A stretch of DNA of 7,482 bases from the NCBI GenBank assembly GCA_947306605.1, contig CAMZHB010000077.1, positions 1 through 7,482 of the forward strand. The letters run 5' to 3'. Both the position numbers and the translations under genes were made by a program. The notes under the pieces were generated by a model. It saw only the letters and a program-made list of their open reading frames with translations. It was not told the DNA's origin and made no database searches. Shown piece after piece: positions 1 through 6,219 of the stretch; position 1 is the first letter of the stretch; each line of letters opens with the position of its first letter. This DNA comes from an uncultured Prevotellaceae bacterium. Lineage in GTDB: Bacteria > Bacteroidota > Bacteroidia > Bacteroidales > Bacteroidaceae.

Positions 1-55
1 GTCAAGATTTCGATGAATTAACAACCCCAGAATCCCGTATTTGTAATATTTTGTG

Positions 56-63
56 TAACTTTG
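56..63 (+). promoter_or_regulatory. Probable Bacteroidota -7 promoter box
   Basis: TAACTTTG matches the TAnnTTTG -7 consensus of the Bacteroidota primary sigma factor and is followed by C, as is common. It would start transcription near position 70 and give a leader of about 75 nt before the small gene at 147. No good TTTG -33 element lies 19-21 nt upstream, so the call rests on the -7 box and its position. Bases 1-55 hold no gene that I can see. Confidence 0.5.
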
Positions 64-83
64 CACCCGCTTTGATGAAGACA

Positions 84-117
84 AAAGTGATAAGCAGTAT
101 AATAAAGTGATAATCAG
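84..117 (+). repeat. Imperfect direct repeat in the 5' leader
   Basis: AAAGTGATAAGCAG (84-97) is repeated as AAAGTGATAATCAG (104-117), 13 of 14 bases identical, with a period of 20 bp. A shorter echo, GATAACAAA, follows at about 121-129. The copies lie just downstream of the predicted start site. Two helical turns of spacing on one DNA face would suit a regulator binding as a tandem dimer, but chance similarity in A-rich DNA is also possible. Confidence 0.4.
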
Positions 118-146
118 AACGATAACAAACAATTTATAAAAAACCA

Positions 147-335
147 ATGAAGAAACTAAACGTTTACACGACTCCTGTCGTATGCGTGATGCAGGTAGAA
201 GCTGAACCGCTGCTCAACACCAGTTGGAGCGACGGCGAAACACAAAAACCGGTCATCGAAGGCGATCCCGATGACATCGATTCCAAAAAATTTCATAAAA
301 TCCAATTCGGAGGCAAATCGCCTTGGGAGAAGTAG
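147..335 (+). CDS. Small Bacteroidales protein of unknown function (62 aa)
   Basis: This is a short ATG-started gene in an A-rich leader without a Shine-Dalgarno sequence, which is normal for Bacteroidota. The N-terminus (MKKLNVYTTPVVCVMQVEAE) resembles the abundant 50-80 residue Bacteroidales proteins that begin MKK.Y..P.V.V and continue into a polar, acidic, low-complexity C-terminal half. Here that half contains GDPDDIDSKK and ends in PWEK. There is no signal peptide, lipobox, membrane segment or zinc motif, and only one Cys (residue 13). The gene sits 26 nt before a large exported protein and shares its promoter, so it is probably co-transcribed and may act with that protein or as a leader. 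The function of this group is not known to me. A real gene is supported by its position, its start and the family-like N-terminus; the assignment is by pattern memory only. Confidence 0.65.
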   Translation: MKKLNVYTTPVVCVMQVEAEPLLNTSWSDGETQKPVIEGDPDDIDSKKFHKIQFGGKSPWEK

Positions 336-361
336 TCATTAACCTCAAAAAGAACAAAACG

Positions 362-3133
362 ATGAAACAATTTTTACGCTTGATTTCAGTGGCAGCTCTC
401 ATGGCACTTTCCATGCTGTCCGCTTCGGCACAGTCGGCCGACACCCGTTGGAATGGTAACGAATATACGTCAGTGGCCAATGGAACCACTAAGATTTATC
501 TCTATAACGTCGGTCTCGGCAAATTCCTCATCAACGGTGGCGACTGGGGTACGGAAGGCCGTCTGTTCTACGCCGACTTCGGCAAGTCGCTTACCTTGTC
601 CCCTAAAAGTGGCGGCAGTTATTATAATATGAGGTCCGAAATTGCCACAGGCAATGCCGGCTTCAGCATCAACCCGGCCGGTCAAACAAACTTCCAAGGT
701 TTCGGCTCTTCCGATTTCAGTTGGATAACATTTGTGATTTTCGATGGTCCTGACACTGGCAGCCGTCAAGGCGGAACATACACCCGTAACGGCTGGAAAT
801 TTGAACGCGTGGCAGGTGAAACCGGAGACGTTTATACCTATTATATTTCCCAAAACATCACGGGTTCTACGACAACAGACTATCACTTGGGCGGTGCCTA
901 CGGCGCCCACCAGACTAGTCACAGCGAACTGACGCAACACGGCAGCAATTATGACAAATGTACTTACACCACAGCCGACATCAAAAACAACGAGACGGAA
1001 GTGACTGTTTCCGGCGGCACTAAAGTTAAAATCAACGAACTCTATCAGTGGCGCATTGTTACGGAAGCGCAGCTTACCTCTGTCGTGGCCGCTCAGAATT
1101 CCGGCCTTTATGGCGGATTGAACGCCAACATCTCATATTTGATCGTTGACCAAGACTTCTCTAGCCGTAATACAGGTTTCTACAACTCGTGGAGCACTGT
1201 AGCCGGAGCCAACACACCGTCAGATGCCAATGGCAACCGTTACAAGTTTACGTGGGGTTACACCGCTCCTGGTGTGCAGCACCATTCGGCCAATTATAAT
1301 AACCACGTGTATGCTTCGGCCAACCACAGCAACAACACAACGACCGAGAACTGGTATGCTCCCGTCAAACTCAAAGAAGACTTCATCAGTGCAGAGGATG
1401 CCAAGTACGGTTACGCCGTCCTCGAAGGCATTGGCTCTCTCTACACCAGCATCTCCGTACCTGCTGCCGGTTGGTATCAGGTAAAGTGCTACGGTTTCCA
1501 CATGACGTCCGACGCCAGCCACAAGGCTTATGCCTTTGCCAGCACCAGCGGAACAACCGAAAACGAAGGTACATATAAGAAAGAAGAGCTGGCCCAAGTT
1601 ACAGAGTTGGCCTCCGGTAACGAAACGTATGGAACGGTGACTTCCGCAACCAAGAAATATGGATATTCCGAGAACAATGTCAGTGGTGACGGCAGAGCCG
1701 CTTTGGAACAGAACGGCACATGTGCAGCCGGCTATGTTCTGACCCGTAACCAGGCCGCTCCTTACGAAAAGACGATTCTCATCAAGGTGGACGACATTTC
1801 GGCCCCGCTGACCTTCGGTGTGCGTAAGGACGATGCCACCAAGAGTGAAATGGATTATTCGGCTACAGAAACACAATATTTCTATTATATCCGTGCTACA
1901 TATAACGGAAATACATATTATCTGACATCGACAGATAATGAAACTGTTTCTATGACAACAAATCAAGAAGAAGCCATTAAATGGAATTATGGCACAACAA
2001 ATGTTACATATACACGTGATGGTATAACTTATTATTTGGTTCATAGCGGAGTTTCTTTTTCTATTTCGGAAAATCCAACTAATGTAACTACTTACTATAA
2101 CAATTATATCTGTTATGGAACTAATAGTAGTAACCGATACTATTTACGAATATATAATGGAGGAATAGAGTTTACCAACTCTACAACTTCTACAGGCCGT
2201 TTTTCTAGAAGTTCACAATCAGGAACAGTTCCTACCGCTCCTTATTACTACCACGACGCTGATTGGGTTGGTGTAGACAACTTCCAGGTGACCTATATGG
2301 GTGATGAGCCGTTCGTATTGGACGAGATGGCCACGGATGCCAGTTACATGACAGGCAAGTCGCTGTCGAACACGACGATTCTGCTGAAGCGTGGATTTAC
2401 TCAGGGCGAATGGAACTCGCTGGTATTGCCCGTCAACATGACCACGGCACAGGTGAAGCAGACGTTCGGTGACGAAACGAAGTTGGCCGTGCTGAAGGGT
2501 CTGAAGGACCAGGGCGACGTGATAGAGTTTGAGCAAGTGCCCCTGCCCTCCGACGGTGCCGCCATTGAGAAGAACAAGCTCTACATCATCAAGCCCGTTT
2601 TAGGACCTTCGACAGCTTCTTACACTTCGCCCTCGACAGGTGAAGAGATGAACAACTTCTATGTGCTCGGCCGCATGGACTTCGACGGCAACAGTTTGGA
2701 GATTCCCACGGTAACGTGCTACAAGGGCGAAGGCTCCACGTCGTCGCATGCCTCCGACGGTATCGAGGCCAAGGGTACATACCTTTATCTGAACGATAAG
2801 ACAAACGATGAAAAGTGTTGCCCCGCCGGCAGCTACGTGCTCCGCAGCGGTGACATGTATCACACGCAGAAAAATATGGCCATCAAGGGCTTCCGCGGTT
2901 GGATTGTTGACGTCAACCAGTCCGGCACCGGTTCTTCGAAGTTCAACTCCTTCACCGTTTCCGAAAGGGAGAAGGGCGACGCCAGCGGCATCCGCGGTTT
3001 GGAAATCAAGCATCAGCTGAACGGTAACGTTTACAACCTCAACGGCCAGATGGTGCGCCAGGCAGCCACGTCGCTCGAAGGTCTGCCGAAGGGCATCTAC
3101 GTCGTGAACCGCAAGAAGGTGGTTGTGAAATAA
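362..3133 (+). CDS. Large exported multidomain protein of unknown function with a sorting-domain-like C-terminus (923 aa)
   Basis: The frame is open from a TTG at 323, but the ATG at 362 is chosen because it directly begins a signal peptide (MKQFLRLISVAALMALSM, then ASA|Q, cleavage after residue 23). Residues about 35-75 (KIYLYNVGLGKFL, GDWGTEGRL) resemble ricin-like beta-trefoil modules of Bacteroidales surface proteins. Residues about 370-490 look like a beta-sandwich ending in APLTFGVRKDD. Residues 500-625 are an AT-rich module with three YYL repeats (listed separately), after which the sandwich seems to resume with DADWVGVDNFQVTY. Residues about 665-860 carry the 'GEWNSLVLPV' region seen in many Prevotella secreted proteins. 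The last 35 or so residues (VYNLNGQMVRQ, LPKGIYVV, KKVVVK) resemble a short type IX secretion sorting domain. No catalytic motif was recognised. An adhesin or glycan-binding role is plausible but inferred. The gene follows the 62-aa gene and ends at a strong terminator. Confidence 0.85.
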   Translation: MKQFLRLISVAALMALSMLSASAQSADTRWNGNEYTSVANGTTKIYLYNVGLGKFLINGGDWGTEGRLFYADFGKSLTLSPKSGGSYYNMRSEIATGNAGFSINPAGQTNFQGFGSSDFSWITFVIFDGPDTGSRQGGTYTRNGWKFERVAGETGDVYTYYISQNITGSTTTDYHLGGAYGAHQTSHSELTQHGSNYDKCTYTTADIKNNETEVTVSGGTKVKINELYQWRIVTEAQLTSVVAAQNSGLYGGLNANISYLIVDQDFSSRNTGFYNSWSTVAGANTPSDANGNRYKFTWGYTAPGVQHHSANYNNHVYASANHSNNTTTENWYAPVKLKEDFISAEDAKYGYAVLEGIGSLYTSISVPAAGWYQVKCYGFHMTSDASHKAYAFASTSGTTENEGTYKKEELAQVTELASGNETYGTVTSATKKYGYSENNVSGDGRAALEQNGTCAAGYVLTRNQAAPYEKTILIKVDDISAPLTFGVRKDDATKSEMDYSATETQYFYYIRATYNGNTYYLTSTDNETVSMTTNQEEAIKWNYGTTNVTYTRDGITYYLVHSGVSFSISENPTNVTTYYNNYICYGTNSSNRYYLRIYNGGIEFTNSTTSTGRFSRSSQSGTVPTAPYYYHDADWVGVDNFQVTYMGDEPFVLDEMATDASYMTGKSLSNTTILLKRGFTQGEWNSLVLPVNMTTAQVKQTFGDETKLAVLKGLKDQGDVIEFEQVPLPSDGAAIEKNKLYIIKPVLGPSTASYTSPSTGEEMNNFYVLGRMDFDGNSLEIPTVTCYKGEGSTSSHASDGIEAKGTYLYLNDKTNDEKCCPAGSYVLRSGDMYHTQKNMAIKGFRGWIVDVNQSGTGSSKFNSFTVSEREKGDASGIRGLEIKHQLNGNVYNLNGQMVRQAATSLEGLPKGIYVVNRKKVVVK
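1859..2236 (+). other. AT-rich inserted module encoding a three-fold repeat, beta-trefoil-like
   Basis: This segment codes for about residues 500-625 of the large exported protein. By hand count 1861-2220 has 113 G+C in 360 bases (31%), against 33 of 60 in both 1801-1860 and 2281-2340 (55%). The protein changes with it, becoming rich in Tyr, Asn, Thr and Ser. Three units share a YYL core followed by a hydrophobic strand and a Ser/Thr/Asn turn: NTYYLTS (Y519), ITYYLVH (Y557) and NRYYLRI (Y593), spaced 38 and 36 residues. That is the size of a beta-trefoil subdomain, so one carbohydrate-binding-like trefoil is inferred. The reading frame is kept throughout. Confidence 0.6.
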
Positions 3134-3175
3134 CACGGCAGCCTTCGCTGAAAAAAATCATTTCTGATTCAACAG

Positions 3176-3216
3176 AAACGGCGTTTCAAAATTTTGAGGC
3201 GCCGTTTTTAATTTTT
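3176..3216 (+). terminator. Intrinsic terminator of the small-protein/exported-protein unit
   Basis: AAACGGCG (3176-3183) pairs perfectly with CGCCGTTT (3200-3207). The stem can continue through two U-G wobble pairs into the palindrome TCAAAATTTTGA (3186-3197). A T-run follows (3205-3209) and then a second one (3212-3216). It lies 42 nt after the stop codon at 3133, with no other gene in between, so it ends the upstream unit and separates it from the epimerase gene. Confidence 0.85.
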
Positions 3217-3237
3217 GAAGTCGGACTTCTGTTTTCC

Positions 3238-3292
3238 GAACCGTCACTTCCGAAAAAACGGGTGACTTTGCAAAAGAAGTGACGAAAGGTTC
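3238..3292. promoter_or_regulatory. Inverted repeat upstream of the epimerase operon, candidate operator
   Basis: CGTCACTTC (3242-3250) is the exact reverse complement of GAAGTGACG (3276-3284), with a 25-nt spacer. The outer ends also match: GAACC at 3238-3242 and GGTTC at 3288-3292, offset by AAA on the right. A second GTGAC (3262-3266) gives an alternative pairing with GTCAC (3243-3247). There is no T-tract after it, so it is not a terminator. With the proposed start site near 3328 it lies upstream of transcription, which favours a protein-binding site over an RNA structure. A separate perfect dyad, GAAGTC-G-GACTTC, lies at 3217-3229. Confidence 0.4.
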
Positions 3293-3332
3293 GTGTGTTT
3301 GCAAATAAAACCGTATTTTTGCTTTTTGCAAA
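3267..3332. repeat. Three copies of the palindrome TTTGCAAA before the epimerase gene
   Basis: The self-complementary octamer TTTGCAAA occurs at 3267-3274, 3298-3305 and 3325-3332, 31 and 27 bp apart. The third copy lies within a perfect 12-bp palindrome, TTTTTGCAAAAA (3323-3334), just before the start codon at 3346. Three copies in 66 bp suggest an operator array. However, the Bacteroidota -7 box itself contains TTTG, so part of the pattern may be promoter sequence. Confidence 0.4.
3290..3321 (+). promoter_or_regulatory. Probable promoter of the epimerase operon
   Basis: TATTTTTG (3314-3321) fits the TAnnTTTG -7 consensus and is followed by C. A weak -33-like TTCG lies at 3290-3293, 20 nt upstream, which is a suitable spacing. 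Transcription would start near 3328, about 18 nt before the ATG at 3346. The terminator just upstream makes a promoter in this gap necessary unless there is read-through. The TGTGTTTG at 3294-3301 is a weaker alternative. Confidence 0.45.
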
Positions 3333-3345
3333 AACAAGTTTGATT

Positions 3346-4521
3346 ATGGCAGATTTCAAGGCGCTGGCAGCGCAGTACAAGTCGGAATTGCTCGACCGCG
3401 TGATTCCCTTCTGGTTGGAAAAGTCTCAGGACAAAGATTTTGGCGGTTATTTTACCTGTCTCGACCGCGACGGTTCGGTGTACGACACGGACAAGTTCAT
3501 CTGGATGCAAGGCCGGGAAGTGTGGATGTTCTCGAAACTCTACAACGAAGTGGAACACCGTCAGGAATGGCTGGACTGCGCCATACAGGGTGCGGAGTTC
3601 CTGAAAAAGCACGGTCACGACGGCAATTTCAATTGGTATTTTGCGGTGGACCGCGAGGGCCGCGCACTGGTGGAACCTTACAATATATTCAGCTACACGT
3701 TTGCCGTCATTGCCTTCGGCCAGTTGGCCCTGGCCACGGGCAACCGCGAATATGCCGACATTGCCAAACGCACGTTCGACATTGTGCTTTCGAAAGTGGA
3801 CAACCCGAAAGGACGGTGGAGCAAAGCTGCGCCCGGAGCCCGTGCGCTCAAAACGTTCGACCTGCCCATGATACTCTGCAACGTGTCGCTGGAAATAGAG
3901 CAACTGCTGGAACCGTCGTTCCTGAAGGAAACGATTGACACCTGCCTGCACGAAGTGCTCGATGTGTTCTACCGTCCCGAGCTGGGCCTCATCGTGGAAG
4001 CACTGGGCAAAGACGGGGAACTGGTGGATTGTCTCGACGGCCGCAAGCTCAACCCCGGACACGCCATCGAAAGCACGTGGTTCATCATGGATTTGGGACG
4101 CCGTTTGGGACGGAAAGACTTGATCGAAAAGGCCGTGGACATTTCGTTGAAAGAAGTGGAATACGGTTGGGACAAACAGTACGAAGGCATCTTCTACTTC
4201 ATGGACCGCCTGGGCAAACCGCGCCATGAATTGGAGTTTGACCAAAAACTGTGGTGGGTGCACCTCGAAGCTCTCATTTCGTTCATCAAAGGCTACCAAC
4301 TGACCGGCAATCCCCGTTGCCTGGAATGGTTTGAACGGATTCACGACTACACCTGGAGCCACTTCCGCGATACAGACTATCCTGAATGGTTCGGCTACCT
4401 CAACCGTCGCGGCGAAGTCCTTCTGCCACTCAAAGGCGGCAAGTGGAAAGGCTGCTTCCACGTGCCCCGCGGCCTGATGAACTGTTGGCGCATTTTGGAA
4501 GATTTGGCTAACAAACAATAA
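3346..4521 (+). CDS. N-acylglucosamine 2-epimerase (AGE/RenBP family, 391 aa)
   Basis: This cytoplasmic alpha/alpha-barrel enzyme interconverts N-acetylmannosamine and N-acetylglucosamine, the step after sialic acid cleavage in Bacteroidota. The frame opens at a GTG at 3295, but the ATG at 3346 is chosen: the extra 17 residues would run through the promoter, and MADFKALAAQYKSELL gives the family's normal start and length. Visible motifs are WMQGREVWMFSKLYN (R57), NPGHAIESTW (H239), KLWWVHLEAL (E308) and KGCFHVPR (H372). From memory, these match the catalytic Arg, Glu and two His reported for the Anabaena enzyme, with the same numbering. The RenBP-type motifs argue against the related cellobiose 2-epimerases. 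It is the first gene of a packed cluster, 11 nt before the YhcH-family gene. Nothing looks broken. Confidence 0.93.
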   Translation: MADFKALAAQYKSELLDRVIPFWLEKSQDKDFGGYFTCLDRDGSVYDTDKFIWMQGREVWMFSKLYNEVEHRQEWLDCAIQGAEFLKKHGHDGNFNWYFAVDREGRALVEPYNIFSYTFAVIAFGQLALATGNREYADIAKRTFDIVLSKVDNPKGRWSKAAPGARALKTFDLPMILCNVSLEIEQLLEPSFLKETIDTCLHEVLDVFYRPELGLIVEALGKDGELVDCLDGRKLNPGHAIESTWFIMDLGRRLGRKDLIEKAVDISLKEVEYGWDKQYEGIFYFMDRLGKPRHELEFDQKLWWVHLEALISFIKGYQLTGNPRCLEWFERIHDYTWSHFRDTDYPEWFGYLNRRGEVLLPLKGGKWKGCFHVPRGLMNCWRILEDLANKQ

Positions 4522-4532
4522 ATCCTGATTTT

Positions 4533-4982
4533 ATGATACAATGCACACTGGCCGACGTCGGGCACTATGCCGCCCTTTCGCCGAGAATGAACACGCTGTT
4601 CGAGTTTTTAGCCACGCACGACTTGCTGCAGATGCCGCTGGGACGCATCGAAGTGGACGGTGACGCCATTTTTATCAACAACGTGGAAAACGACCTCGTG
4701 TCGCACGAAGAACAGAAACTCGAAGTTCATCGCCGCTACATTGACGTACACATCCCCTTGAACCGTTCCGAAATCATCGGTTGGTCTCCCCTGTCGGCAT
4801 TGGGCGAAAGTGAAAAACCTTTCGATGAAACCGCTGATTTTGCTCTTTTCCCACAGTTGGCACAGGTTTATACCAATGTCACGCCAGGGCAGTGCTTCAT
4901 CGCCTTCCCCGAAGACGCCCACGCGCCGCTCATCGGGTTCGGCAAACTGCGGAAAGCTATCTGTAAAGTATTGATTGAATAA
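4533..4982 (+). CDS. YhcH/YjgK/YiaL family protein, probable sialic acid anomerase (149 aa)
   Basis: This small cytoplasmic cupin-like metalloprotein (DUF386) has the usual length of about 150 residues. Visible family motifs are EVHRRYIDVHI (residues 64-74, with E64, H66 and H73), EIIGW (80-84) and FPEDAHAP (125-132, with H130); these His and Glu residues are the likely metal ligands. E. coli YhcH (NanQ) has been reported to be an anomerase that supplies the aldolase with open-chain N-acetylneuraminate. The epimerase directly upstream (11-nt gap) supports a similar sialic acid or ManNAc role here, which is inference. The family also includes E. coli YiaL and YjgK, found with other sugar pathways, so the substrate is not fixed by sequence. 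The ATG has no Shine-Dalgarno sequence. The next gene, rmuC, follows after 6 nt. Confidence 0.88.
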   Translation: MIQCTLADVGHYAALSPRMNTLFEFLATHDLLQMPLGRIEVDGDAIFINNVENDLVSHEEQKLEVHRRYIDVHIPLNRSEIIGWSPLSALGESEKPFDETADFALFPQLAQVYTNVTPGQCFIAFPEDAHAPLIGFGKLRKAICKVLIE

Positions 4983-4988
4983 AGTCAA

Positions 4989-6215
4989 ATGGAACTCATC
5001 CTTGCTTCCGTAATAGCGTTGCTGGCCGGCCTAGCCATCGGATGGCTGTGGAACCGTAGCCAAATGGGACCGCGGCTGACAGCCATGGAAAAGGAGCGTG
5101 ACTATGCAAAACAGGAAACGGAACGTTTGACCACATCGGTGCGGACCGAACGCGAAGAGGCGGAACAGCGAAACCGAGAGAGCCTGGAAACGATGAAAGC
5201 GGAGTTTCTTTCACTTTCGCAACAAGTGCTCGACAACCAGACTCAGAAACTGAGCGCAACCGGCACCGAACAGTTCTCTACCTTGATGCGCCCGTTGAAA
5301 GAACACCTCAACACACTGGAACGGGCCATTCAGGACAGCAACGAGAAGAGAGTGTCACAGCGCACTTCGTTCGAAGAAGCCATGCGGCGTCTTTCGGAGC
5401 AGACCGTTCTCATTGGTCAGCAGACAGACCGTTTGACGCGGGCTTTGAAAGGAGACTCGAAGGCCCAAGGCGATTGGGGCGAAATGATTCTGGAAAGCAT
5501 TTTGGAGAATTCCGGTCTTCGGCGCGACGAGGAGTATTTTATCCAAGAAAACGTGAAGACTGAGAACGACAAAAACCTGCGTCCCGACATCATAGTAAAA
5601 TTCCCCGACGACAGACGGGTCATCATCGATTCGAAGGTTTCGCTCACAGCCTATATGAATTACCTCGAAAGTACCGATGAAACCGCACAAAAAGAGAATG
5701 CAAAGGCCCATGCGGAATCTGTCCGGAAACATGTGAAGGAGCTGGTTGAAAAGAAGTATTCCGACCATGTGCAGAACGCTGACAATTACGTACTGATGTT
5801 TCTTCAAAGCGATGCAGCCTATGTGTTGGCGGTCAAGAACGATTCCAAACTGAGCGAAGAGGCTTTCAAGAAACACATCATCGTTGTTTGCCCCACGACA
5901 TTGATGATGACTTTGCAAATTATCTATAACATTTGGCAGAGTGACCGGCAGAGCCAAAATGTAGAGAAAATAGTACAGCGGGCGAACGCCCTGTATGATA
6001 AATTGGTCGGTTTCACCGAGACTTTTAAGGGTATCGAAAAGAATCTGACTCAAGCTACCAATGCCTATCACCAGGCGTTGGGACAACTAAGCACAGGACG
6101 CGGTAATTTGGTAAACCGCGCCGAAGAATTGCGCAAGATGGGCTTGACCCCAAAGAAGGAATTCCCTAAAGACTTATTGGAAAATGCCGGTGAAACCGAT
6201 GAAGAAAACAATTAA
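4989..6215 (+). CDS. rmuC: RmuC family DNA recombination protein (408 aa)
   Basis: RmuC proteins are putative nucleases; in E. coli the gene limits recombination at inverted repeats. The layout is typical: an N-terminal membrane anchor (residues 2-21, ELILASVIALLAGLAIGWLW), a long charged coiled coil (about 30-150) and the RmuC domain (about 155-385). The domain begins at GDWGEMILESILENSGL (161-177) and carries RPDIIVKF...VIIDSKVSLTAY, whose D200 and D214-x-K216 form the PD-(D/E)xK-like core. Further family blocks are YVLMFLQSDAAY (267-278), IIVVCPTTLM (297-306) and the LxxMG end (LRKMG, 381-385). It appears complete and intact. The 6-nt gap before it and 4-nt gap after it imply co-transcription with sialic acid genes, which its known role does not explain. 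It has no recognisable promoter of its own. Confidence 0.95.
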   Translation: MELILASVIALLAGLAIGWLWNRSQMGPRLTAMEKERDYAKQETERLTTSVRTEREEAEQRNRESLETMKAEFLSLSQQVLDNQTQKLSATGTEQFSTLMRPLKEHLNTLERAIQDSNEKRVSQRTSFEEAMRRLSEQTVLIGQQTDRLTRALKGDSKAQGDWGEMILESILENSGLRRDEEYFIQENVKTENDKNLRPDIIVKFPDDRRVIIDSKVSLTAYMNYLESTDETAQKENAKAHAESVRKHVKELVEKKYSDHVQNADNYVLMFLQSDAAYVLAVKNDSKLSEEAFKKHIIVVCPTTLMMTLQIIYNIWQSDRQSQNVEKIVQRANALYDKLVGFTETFKGIEKNLTQATNAYHQALGQLSTGRGNLVNRAEELRKMGLTPKKEFPKDLLENAGETDEENN

Positions 6216-6219
6216 ACCT

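Noticed and set aside
308..335. Possible leader-peptide type modified peptide precursor, because the 62-aa protein has a Gly-Gly (residues 55-56) near its end
   Set aside because: Only six residues follow the Gly-Gly, there is no Cys/Ser/Thr-rich core, and no modification or peptidase-transporter gene is nearby.
323..361. TTG start at 323 for the large exported protein
   Set aside because: It would overlap the end of the 62-aa gene and put 13 polar residues before a textbook signal peptide. The ATG at 362 is far better.
1220..2044. Minus-strand open frame of 274 codons inside the exported-protein gene
   Set aside because: Its translation is rich in Cys and Ile with no domain or plausible start context, and the + strand frame is continuous from signal peptide to sorting-like tail.
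1859..2236. Insertion sequence or other mobile element as the source of the AT-rich block
   Set aside because: There is no transposase, no terminal inverted repeats and no target duplication that I can see. The block is in frame and codes for a repeat protein module, so a domain-level insertion is the better reading.
3139..3157. Small hairpin CAGC-CTTC-GCTG followed by an A-run after the exported-protein stop
   Set aside because: The stem is only 4 bp and is followed by A rather than T on the + strand, so it is not a terminator. The hairpin at 3176-3207 fits much better.
3295..3345. GTG start at 3295 for the epimerase
   Set aside because: The extra residues are translated from the promoter and palindrome region and would lengthen the protein beyond the family start. 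The ATG at 3346 gives exact catalytic numbering.
3244..4518. Long minus-strand open frame of 424 codons opposite the epimerase gene
   Set aside because: It mirrors the epimerase gene across almost its whole length, has no recognisable domain, and the + strand protein carries all catalytic motifs. It is a shadow of codon bias.
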